DNA from: Pithys albifrons albifrons
Lineage: Eukaryota > Chordata > Aves > Passeriformes > Thamnophilidae
Reading direction: 5' to 3'
DNA length: 64,000 nucleotides
Assembly: GCF_047495875.1 (NCBI RefSeq)
Contig: NC_092497.1
Location: 31,565,375 to 31,629,374, forward strand
Position numbers and translations under genes: made by a program. Positions 12,764-24,700 of the stretch are shown piece after piece. The notes beneath the pieces are model-generated. The model was not told the DNA's origin. It saw only the letters and a list, made by a program, of their open reading frames with translations, and ran no database searches. Position 1 is the stretch's first letter; the number at the start of each line of letters is the position of its first letter.

Positions 12764-15700
12764 GTATTGTTCACTAAAGTACAATAAAGAGGGTTAGAAC
12801 AGAAAGTAAAAATGCAAGCCTTAAAAGAAAAAAACTGCAGTAATTCAGTGGTATATAAATAGCCAAGGAATTTAAACTGTTTCTAGTAATACAAGTGTGT
12901 TGTTTTGGTTTTGTTTTGTTAGAAATACAGAAATTGTACACATCTTGTAGCAAAAAAGCTATGCAAGAGTGAGAAGATCCTAGCTGCCTGTGCTGCTGGT
13001 GAGTAGAAGGTTTGCTGTTATATTTCGTAGCATCACAGCATAGGTCTGGAAAGAACCCTTAACAGGGTTATCTGCTTTCATTTTGTGAGTGAACTGTCTC
13101 ATTCTTCTTCCAATAACTTTGATTTTTAACATAGTAATATGTTCAGGTTATGATTTACTTCTTTTTTGTTTGAATTTTTTTCCTAGATTATAGTCCTGCT
13201 ATCTGCCTTTGTTGGATTTACATATGTTCCCAAACAGAAAGCTTTGTTGTGTATTAGATCCTGAAGTCATACCCAAATTATTGCAGAAAGAACTTAGGTT
13301 TGAATATTTTCCGCAACAAAATTAAAACTCAAAATAAGTTATCCATTAATTTAAAAAACTGATATATTATTATTAATTAATTAATTGCTAAGAGATGCCT
13401 AGAGAGAGGAAATAAGGAAAAGTTAGAAAAACGCTAAGATTACTTTTAGAAGCAAAGAAAATACTAAGATTACCACCAAAAAGCTACCTTTTGTTGCCAA
13501 ATTACTATGGGGGGGGAAAAGCAGTTTTTACCCTTTTTTTTGTCTTTGTTTCTCTGTTGCTTTCGATGTTATCTCTGTGGCTCCAGGGGGGTCTGGCAGC
13601 AGTCTTGAAATGCAGATGTGGTGCCTGGCCCCTCACTACTTAGGAATGCAACACGGCTGGTCCGCATTCTGTGGAGGGATCTGTCGAACACGTGAAGCTG
13701 TGTCGCAGTCTACCCCAAGCCGAGCAGGGCCAGGTCTTGATTTAGCAGAGAAAGAACTCACGCATGTAGCATGCCAGATCTCTGTTTTCTTCAGGTCACC
13801 AGAGCCCCAGTCTCTGATGGCAGGCAGCTTGTTTGTCAGAGAAAGAAGATGGGAAGGTGAGGCCAAAGGGGGAGGTAGGAAGAGTGATTCTTAACTGTAG
13901 TGGCTGGTTCTCTCTCTTTTCCCCACACCCCCGACTTAATTTCCAAGTTGTCTTTTTTGAGGTTTTTATAGTGTCTGAAAAACCATGTACATGATCTTTG
14001 GCATGTGGCTTATCCAGACGTTTCGAAGACCTCACAATGGCAGGAAATTTTGGTGCTGGCCAGATGCTTTGTAAGAAACTCTAGTAGCAGGCAGGCTTCA
14101 GCAGAAAGTTTTGTTTGTGAGAGTTTTCTAGCAAGAACTGCTAACACATAACTTTTGTGATAAGATGCTTTTTTGACAGAGGATGTTTTTGTTAGATAGA
14201 AATAGTGGTTAAAACATTATTTATTACATTTTTATGTGATTTCAGTGTTACACATGCACACTTAAAAATGAAATGCTTAAGAGGGCAGAGAGAGTATGGA
14301 CACCCCTGGTCAGAGTGGCTTTTGACACCAAATTCATGCACAACATTCACTGGTAAAGGCCACTGTCTCTATATTCCTGTTTATCCAGCAAGAAAAATTT
14401 CCAGACTTCTGACACTGGTCTTCAGACTCTGGTCTTTCCTCTTGCTTTCCCTTTAACTGAGGCCTGGTGCTGAAATCCCATACATAAACAAGTTAGATGT
14501 TTTTAGCATGAGAATTCTGTATTTTAAGATTTCATTATAGACTAATTACATGTGGTGATTCTACAATGAGTTTAGACTATCTTGTAGTTATGAGGTATCA
14601 CAGTACTGATTTTAAACATGATCTTTATTTTCCATATATCATATTATACCAAACTGTTAAAGCAATTTTTAGAACAGATTATCTTAATAGAAATAACTAA
14701 ACATATATTTGGGTTTAAAGATGCATGTAAATTTCTTGATTTCATGCTTGTGTGTAGGGGTCATGCAAAACTCTATTATATTTCTCTACTTAGAAATCTT
14801 CACCAATACCATCTAGTAGTTTTTAATCCTGAAGAGGTGCTAGTTTTGCATAATCCTTGCTCTTAACTCTTGATAGAAGAGACAGGGTATTCATTCCTAC
14901 TGTAAGTTTTTCTAAGTAATGAAGACGGATGATTAAACACATGTAGAACTCTGTAGGGTTGAGCAGTAATACTAAAGGATGCCAGTTGTCATGCTGACAG
15001 AAGTTTTGACATGGAAACTTTGAATGGAAGTGGTTTTAACACACAGATTGTGCACAACATACTTTTTCCAGTCATAACTCTACTGGTGCCTGTGCTAGTT
15101 CTATAAAAGTACCATCTGTGGTCCTTCACTGAGACATTTTGCCAGTCAACCCTGCTGTTTGGTGAAACCAATTAGGTTTGCACAATTCAAGTCAATTTCT
15201 CTTACAGTGTCTTCTGTAGGTAGTGTTTCAATACATGTACAGCATACTAACCACTGCTTTTGACCTGAACCTGTAAGAAGAGACAGAGAAAAGGGGAAGA
15301 CCATTACATACTATATCGAAAGCATACATGTGGAAGATGAACGAGGAGAGGTGGAGGAAGTGGAGCCAAAGGATGAGAGAAAAGGATGTGAAAAGAAGAA
15401 AGGGGACAGAAAAAAGTCTAATACTATGTCCCCTGAATATTGATATTCACTATACTAGCAGTGCAAGTAATATTGAGTAAATATAAGAGAAGAAGCTTAC
15501 ATGCTAAAAGTTTAGTTTTTTCTAAATCATTGGTATTAAAATATTACTTCATTTTAGTGCATTTGTGTGAGTGTCAAATGATATTAAAAATAAAGTGTGT
15601 ACTGAGATTCTATGGAATTCATTAAGAACCAAATCTGGGAAGCTGAAAAAATGTATTTGGAGATTTTTGAGGAGATGGACATTTATTGTTGTATCATTTA

Positions 15701-18700
15701 AAGAAAACAGAACAATCATTTTCAGTGGCCTTGTGAGATATTTGATTCTAAAATCCGAAATTGAGAACCCTTATAACAGGAAGAAGTTTTTAAAATGATA
15801 CTTATAATTCCAGCTATCATTTGCACAAGGAAGGCTTAAGGTAATCGTAAATTAGTTCTTCAGCTGGTTGCCATTTGTCTGCACAAAAAAAGTCTCTTGT
15901 GGTTGACAGTTTATTTGCTTTTTAGGAAAGTGGGTACTAACGAAGGAGTACATAATTAATAGTGCTGAAAGTGGCAGATGGCTTGATGAAATAACATATG
16001 AATGGGGATACAAAATTGAAAAGGATACCCATTATTCACTTCAAATGCAATCAGCACCTAAAAGGTGGCGGGAAGAACTGACACGCTCTAGTGCTCCAGG
16101 GGCCTTCCACAGATGGAAAGTTGTCCTCCTCGTTAAAGATGGTAAACGAATTGCATCTATTAGAAGGTAGGAGTATATGTCTTTAAGATTAAATGATGTA
16201 CAATGGGGTACTTATTGTACAGTTGAACAGATTTTTGTTCTTCCATCCCAGTTAATTTGGTCCACAGCAACCTCTAGCTCTCCATATTCTGAATTCGTTT
16301 CATTAACATACTTCTGTGTTTTTATAATGACTTTAAGTCTGTAACATCACTGCTTTTCTTACTTTTTTAGTGTAGTATCAAAACCAAATGCATTTGTGTA
16401 TGTTTTTGTCAAGTAAGCTGCCAAGAGAAACTCCCCTCATGAGGCAAGATACACAGTCTTTATGGTTCATTTTGTGTGGATGTTAGCTGTAACAAGATAT
16501 CTTACTTCACTTGGTTGGTTGACCTGAGAGTGTGTCTTATGACTCTGGGCCACACTGTTACTGACTTGGTCAGTCTTTGTGTCACATCTGTATAACAGCT
16601 TCTTGTAGTTCTGAAGATCTAATTTGTATCAGATGTTTCTGATACATTGTAAATACAAACAGTTTGGAATGGAAGGACAAAGGTGTAAAGGAAAAGAGAG
16701 AAAACAATTGAAGTACAAGAATTCTGGAACTATTTTTCTTTTCCATACTCTTCCTACACATTTGGATTCATTGGTTTAAATGCTGGACTAAATTACAAGC
16801 AGAGCATATTTAATGATTGCATCTGGTAGAGTAAAAGAAGCGTCTCCTGACACTGTTTTAGAGCTTTCTGATCAATCAAAAATTGTCCCGCTCTCTGCTG
16901 AAATCCTAGTGTTAGGAGTGCTCTGATCTGGACATTCCACAGATGTACAGGCAAGAAGAGAAGTCCAGTTTGGTGAAACATACCATGAGGTTGTATGCTA
17001 CATCACAGAATGCCTGTCTGTCTGTAATTCATAAAGACAAAGTGAGGTGTAGCTGAAGTTACCATCTTTTGATTTTGCCAACTGAAAGCATTCTAAGTAT
17101 GCTGTTTTCCTGGCTGAGTGGAAGAGTTTATTATGTCCTGCTACACTTGAGAAAAATGCTGCTTCTTTTTCCATAAAACTGCTTATGCAGATCTTCCTGA
17201 TAACAATGTTGAAATGCTGTCTTGCACAACCATCTGATTGCAATAGAAATAACCTTTTACAGGAACTATATCAGCAAGGCAGGTGAACAAGCAGTTTTGT
17301 GGAAGATGTCTTTTTTCCCAGACTGATTCCTATACAGTCAACATGAGAATCCTTTTACTCAGTTGCAGAACACTGACAGGTAGATATACTTGTCTTCAGC
17401 AAGTACTATTTTCAATCATAAAGGCCTCTATAGCTTTGGGAAAAAAACAATTTTTTTCTAGTATTTAACAATACTGTGCCTTTTTCCGCCTTTATATGCT
17501 CTTTTGCTTTTAGTGCCTAGCTATTGGATTAGTAAGTGCATGAGACCAGTAGCATTATCTGTTTACATACCTGAATGTCACAAGACCTTATTTTTGCAGC
17601 ATTTTGTTGTCTGGCATCTTGTTCTAAAACACAGGAATACTTGCACCAGTACAGCTCTGGAAATTGTCCCTGGGAAAACTCTTGTGTAATGGTGTCCCAA
17701 AGACAAACAAATCTGTTCTCTATATATGATACTGGACAGCACCAATACTGTAAATGTGTTGTGAAAGTGTGTTCTACATATTATGAAAATATTGTGTTAC
17801 AGTTCAAAAAAGTGGTGTTCCTTTTTTGTAAACTGCTTAATTTATAGGAAGACTTAATTGAAAGACCGTCATCATTTTAGGGGAAATAATGAAATAAATT
17901 ATAGCTGCTATCAAATTTGATATTTGAGAAAGTGCACAGGTAAAGCTTTCTATGAGATATGTAGGAGGTGTACATTAATTAATAGAATTAAATTGTGAGG
18001 AGACAGATGTCTTGTTAGGTGGGCTCTTTCATTTTCTGAAGGCTATGAAGTGCCCTTTTTATCTTTCTAATGAAGTTTGTGCAATGCCATACATACATAG
18101 ATGTCTTACTCGGTTGCACTTACATGCTTGTAATTTGTGAATTCTCTTGTAGCTTTAGGCAGTATTAATATAATGCAGTAAATAAATCTTTCCAAATGTG
18201 TTTATTTAGAGTTCTTCAAGCTGGAAAGGCAACCATATGTTCATTTCATAATGCAGAGCACAATATAACTCATATATTCATCGGCAATAAAGTTTGTCCT
18301 CTGCAAAACAAAAAATGTCTCTCTGAAGATCGATACTACCCTTTTCAATATCTAGGACATTACCTTTTTGAGGTAAGTAAGCTAATTTACTGATTACTGT
18401 AAATAATGCAGTGTTGATAACACAGGGGAGTATGATCAGCTTGATTGCTTTATAATTTAATTCAAGGTAAGATAACTTTCTGATTCTGGGACTGTGTATC
18501 CAAAAGATAGGAAGGCTCATGAATGTACACAAATATCTGATGGGAGGGTGCAAAGCAGACAGAGCCAGGCTGTTGTCTGTGGTGCTCTGTTACAGAACAA
18601 GAGGCAGTGAGTACAAACAGTCACAGGAGGTTCTCTGTGAAAGTCAGGAACCACTTGTTTGTTTTGCTGTGAGGGTGATGGAACACTAACTGGTTGTCTG

Positions 18701-21700
18701 AAGAGGTTATAAAGTCTACAGACTACTGTCTGGACGTGGTCCCAGACTAGTGCAGAATTCAGTAGAACTAGAATTTTTTGTTACTCTTTCCCTTAAGAAC
18801 AATGCCCAATGATTCATAGTTGTTTGCTTATGGGATGCACTGTTCAGAACTTAGTATTTTGGTCTGGAATACTCAAAGACATCAGAATATCCTTTCAGAA
18901 TGGTAGTTCCTCAGACTCTGAGATGACTTCAGTCAACTGCTAATTGACAGTACTATCTTTGCAAGCATGTAGGAGCCAAAACTGTTTGTTACCATTTGAA
19001 AATCCTTTGGATTCTTCAGATCAAAACACTTTGTTCTCCCTGTAGTAAAGCTGTTACAAAAGGTGAAAAGGTTGGAAGGTCATAATTTTTACACTCTTAA
19101 TAAAACACATCTTACTCTGGTGCTTATTCTTAGTGAAACTTGTTCAGGGAAACTGTTCTGATAACAGCTTTCAATCTTAACCAGTCCATTAACTTCCACA
19201 TTACTTCTTTTTCTTAGATTTCATTAAAGTAACTCACCTCAGATGCCAAGAGAATACTAGTTTTCTGTTTAATGAAACTGAAGTACTGAGAAAACTGCTA
19301 GGACTCCTAGTCTCCTAGAAGGAAAAGAATAAAACAGGAAATCAAATCACAGCACCTGTCCAAATGCATTAGGTTGTATCAAAGAATATTGCACACATGC
19401 TCTTTTCTTTGTCCCAGAAGTACTTGGCACATAATTTGTTAGATTGTTCCAGCTTTGTAAATTTGTAGACATGCTATTTGACTGCTACTTCTAGCAAATG
19501 TAAATCCTCTTCCTCTCATAACCATCCATATATGTATCCAAATGATGAATTCAGCAAAATAGCATTATTATTCATCAAGTAGCATTATTATACTCTTTTT
19601 TTCAGTGGAACTGCACTGGTATTCAGACTATTCTCAATGTGAATTTTTTTAACCTAGTCTTTGCTTCGTGTTTATATTTCAGTGTCTAGTTACCTCAGCC
19701 TCATAACTCTACTGTTGAAATAATCTGTGGGATTGTCATTAATTATTTGATTCTGCAAGGTGTCAAAATTATTGGTTCAGGATATTATAACACATGCATG
19801 ATTTTATAAAGCTAGTCTCAAATAGTGACTTTAAATGCTTTGTCGTATGCATGCTGGAGTTCATAAATTTCTGCCTTGATTGTACATAAATTGTTTGAAT
19901 GTAAGTATTTTTTTGAGCGCATTGAAAATAATGTGTGCAAAGGGCCACAAGAAGTAAAGAGTAGTTAATACATCAGAGTTCAGTTGTTCCTGGCTCACCA
20001 AAAACTACTTACACTCTTTAGTAATTACCAGAAATACTTCACCATCTTCTAAATGTGCAACAAACTCAATATTTGTTTAGAAATACAGTTATGCACATGC
20101 CAAATACGTTTGTTTTGAACTACACATTTAAGGGAAAATCTGAAAAAAGAATCAGGCATGTAACTTTTGAAACACTATCTTAAGAACTTAAAAGTACAAA
20201 GTGCTTACATCTTGTCATTGCATACTGGTGTTTCCCATATTTCCCATACTTGATTCATCCATCCAGTTTAGGTGTTAGAACTAGTAGGCAAGCTATGCCA
20301 AGTCTTCCACACCTGCTCACAATAAAAATTGGCTATCAGTATATGACCAACAAAACATTTCACCTGTACCTACATTCTTAATTCATCACACTTCAAGAGG
20401 AGTCTGGTTTTGTAGTTAGATGTATATTTATCTAAAATAAAAAAGGTGTTGTATTCTTTATCTGTGTGTATTTGAAGAAAAGCATACATTGAAACTCCTA
20501 CTGAAATGTATTGTTCTCAATCCATGCAGTAAAATATTTTTGTAGCTGTTTTTATTTTCAAACAAGTATTACGTCCATCTTGCCATTTCACCCTAAGGAA
20601 CTGGATCTCTCTGGCAGGTCCCTTGACTTTGCTCTTTTTGACAGCAAAACCAGCTTTGAGGAGAATCTGGATAATCTTTTGTCCTTTTCTGAACACTTCT
20701 TTTGCTGTGTCTCCCCATACAATGACGTCATCGATGTACTGGATGTGTTCTGGAGCCTCACCCTTCTCTAATGCGGCCTGGATCAGCCCATGACAAATGG
20801 TAGGGCTGTGTTTCCACCCCTGGAGCAGTCGGTTCCAAGTGTACTGCACACCCCTCCAGGTGAAAGCAAACTGTGGCCTGCACTCTGCTGCCAAGGGAAT
20901 GGAGAAGAACGCATTAGCAATGTCAATAGTGGCATACCACTTTGCTGCTTTGGACTCCAGCTCATACTGGAGCTCCAACATATCTGGCACAGCAGCACTC
21001 AACGGTGGAGTGACTTCATTCAAGCCACGATAGTCCACAGTCAGTCTTCATTCTCTGTCTGATTTACATACAGGCCAGATAGGGCTGTTGAAGGGTGAGT
21101 GTGTTTTATCAACCACCCCTTGACTCTCCAACTTTCTGATCATCTTATGGATGGGGATCACAGCATCTCAGTTTGTACGACACTGTCGCTTATGTACAGT
21201 TGCAGTGGCCATCAGTATTTCTTGGTCTTTGACTCGGAGTAATCCCACAGCAGAAGGGTCTTCTGAGAGACCAGGGAGGGTAGACAACTGTTTGGACTCC
21301 TTTTCAATCACTGTGGCTACACCAAAAACCCACCGATACCCCTTCAGGTCCTTGAAATGTCCTTTTTTTAGGTAGTCTATACCAAGGATGCTAGGGACTT
21401 CTGGCCCTGTCACAACGGGCTTTTCCCATTGGTCTCCTGTTAGGCTCATGTTGGCCTTTACCGCCGATAGGTCTTGAGACCCTCTGGTTACTCCAGAAAT
21501 AGAAACGGTCTCTGTACTCTCATGTTCCGACGGCATTAATGTACACTGGGCACCAGTATTTACCAAAGCTTGGTATCTCTGAGGATCCGATGTGCCAGGC
21601 CATCGAATCCACACAGCCCAGTAAACCCGATTATCATCCTGGTCCCTCTCCTCCTCCTGGCAGAAGGCAGGGCCCCTCTATTGTTGTTCCTGGTCAGAGT

Positions 21701-24700
21701 ATTCTCCATCTGACTTAAGCAATGCTCTGTCAGAGGCTCCTTCATCAGAATTGAGGGAGTTGCTTCTTTTGCATCTCGGAGATCGATGTTTCTTTTCCGG
21801 GGTCTTTGCTTCAACTATGTGGACAGCTTTCTTGCCAGCGAATTTCTGTTTTAATTCTTGCAGTCGGGCCTCAGGTTTAGGGGTGGGTTCACCGTGCCAT
21901 TTTTTCATATTCTTCCCTAGTTTACGCAGAACGGTCTACAAGACACTACGCTCACCCTGTGTCTTACTCCTGGGACTTCCAGTTTTCCCTCATGTCGCAT
22001 GAGGTGAACAAGAACGAGAACTAGAACGAGAATGAGAACAAGATCCTTCATTGCGACCTTTAGAACTTTTGCCTTTAGGTTCTTCTTCATACACAGAGCG
22101 TTTAGTATTTCTCTCTACCCCTTCCCCACTGTAGAGGGAAGAATGCCAGAGTTTGGATGGGACCTTCGTAGTTTCCGATCTTCTCCGTATTCATTGACAC
22201 ATTTTGTCCACGTCTATTTTGTCTAAGCTTAGAGGGTATGCGGATATCAGACAAGACATGTAAAGCGTAGGGGCACCTTCCATTACCTTATCCCACATTG
22301 GTCGTGTGCATGCAATCTTCTCTGAGACCATGATGTCATAGTAACCTGGATCAGAGAATATAATCTCTAGCATGGCCAATTCCCACAGATACTGGATGCC
22401 TTCTTCTGCGGTATTCCACTCTTTCGGAGCACTCATCAGATACTCTTTAAATGGGTATCTTGCCTTCACAGCACAGAGGATTCAGATCCAGAGACTGGAT
22501 GCCATCTCCCCCTGTCCTATTTCCTGTTCTGTTTCTCAGTCTCGGGCAAAAGATCCCAATTGTTGTGCTTCATGACCCTCCAGCATATGACTACTAGCCC
22601 CATTGTCCCAGTATCACACCAGCCAGGTGAGGATTCGTTCATCGGGCAACCAACTGTAATCCCTTCATATATCCCAAATCTCCTTTGGGGTCAGTGATCA
22701 CGTAATTTCACTTTCCCTCATTATTTCCCATCCATCTCTCCCACGTACTGTTCTCTCCACTTGTGTTTTTACTCTTCCGTTCTTTCGTGGAACCTCTCTC
22801 ATCTCTTTTTTGACCCTCACGCAAAGATGGGGACTGTTCGCACTGCGAGGACGAGCTTCTATGCTGTTCACTCCAGGGGGATGGGCTCCTACGTCGCCCA
22901 TGCCGTGGAGAGAGACTTCTAACCTCATTCAAGCGGTGGGGAAAGACTCCTAGCTCATCCACCCATGGAAGGGGACTCCTGCGTTGTTTATCAGATCCAA
23001 TGACTGAAGGTAGCACATAGTCCATGGAAGGCCAGAGTAAGGGCCTTCCCCAGTCATCTGTTCTCTCAAATGTAGATTTAGTACGGGGAGGTGGAATCAC
23101 ACCTCCAAGGGAGGGTTGCATTTGGATGGGTAGAAGCAGTTCTTCTCAGGCTGACGGAAACATGTTGACCTCCTCCTTTCCTCTACTGGGAACTGGTGTA
23201 TGTAGTCAGAGCACCAATCATCGAGTGTTATTCTATCCCAGGTCACTTGCACCATCTCCTTCTTTTATCTGGACACCCCTCTGCTCTCTTATGGACGCGT
23301 CCCAGTCCCATTAGATGTGCCCCGTTTCTTGTGACCACTCCTCCCTCTCTGGCAGTTGCTCCCTCCTCTACTGTGACTACTCTTTCTTCTCTTGCAGTCG
23401 CTCCTTCCATTGTCACAGCAGTGTCTTCCTCTCTCGCAGCTACTCCTTCGTCTGCTTCTTCTTTTTCTTCTTATTTTTCTTCTTCTTCTTCATGTTCCAA
23501 TTGCAGGGGTGGCTCTATGGGTTTTGTAGTCTCCTTCATTCTTGCCGTCTTTTTCTTTATGGGGGCAATGGTAATCTTCGATTTTGTGGCTTGAGTTTGA
23601 GTTCCCACAGAGCGAATAGGAGCTGTATTAGCGTCGGCTTGAGTCTGAGCATCAACTGTGGTCGTAGTGGGCTTAGTAGAGATGGCAACTTCCAGCTCTG
23701 CAGCTTGAGTTTGAGTTTCTACAGAGCGGACAGAGCCTGTATTAGCGTCAGCTTGAGTCTGGGCTTCAACTGTGGGCTTAGTAGAGATGGCAACTTCCAG
23801 CTCTGCAGCTTGAGTTTGGGTTTCTACAGAGCGGACAGAGGCTGTGTTAGCTTCAGCTTGAATCTGAGTTTCAACTGTGGTTTTAGCAGGGACAGCGGAG
23901 ATAGCCATGTCCAGATCTGCAGCTTGAGTTTGGGTTTCTACAGAGTGAACAGGGGCTTTGTTGACCTCGGCTTGAGTCTGGGTCTCAGAAACAGCATTGG
24001 CCTTATGCTGTGTTTGGACTCCGCTTTTGGTAGGCTGGATGGGAACTACACGGGTCTCAGACGGCATATTTCCATTTCCTATCCTGTCCTCAACCCTTTG
24101 ACAGTGGTCCATGGCAAATCGATGAGCACTTGCCAGGCCCCAACACAAAGCCGAGAATTGGATCCTCATAGGAAAAGCTTCCTTCTGATAAGTGGCAGGC
24201 CAGCTCATCAGAATCACACACTTGTTCTGATGTGAACTCCCAATTAATGGGAGGTGCCAAACGCCCTAGCACTTTACCAAGATCCAACCAAGCTCCATCC
24301 CACCCAGGGACTGGCCTGTCCGAAGCCCCTTCCAAAGTTCCAGCGAGTCCCCCAGAGGCATGGCCTTTTTTAGATCTAAAAGAGGGGAAGCAACAGAGTG
24401 CCAGCATTCTTCCAATCTTAAACAACAGTTCCATTACCTTCATAAACACTAGGGCTGTCACAATACAATTTAGGTAATAACTGGAACCAATCGTAACAAT
24501 AGGAATCCCTTTTAACAGGCCGTTAAAGTCACATTTCAACAGGCCACCAATGCCACATTGTAACAGGCCTTTAATGTCACCATTGAAGACAGACTCACAT
24601 GGGTTACATTCATCATCCAGACTTGGCCTCTTCACTATGGGACTTCCCAAAACGGGAACAAGTGTTACCAACATCAGTATGTAGAAGAGTAGAATGACTT

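Noticed and set aside
23587..24010. CRISPR-like repeat array
   Set aside because: The units are coding tandem repeats without unique spacers, in a vertebrate retroviral element.
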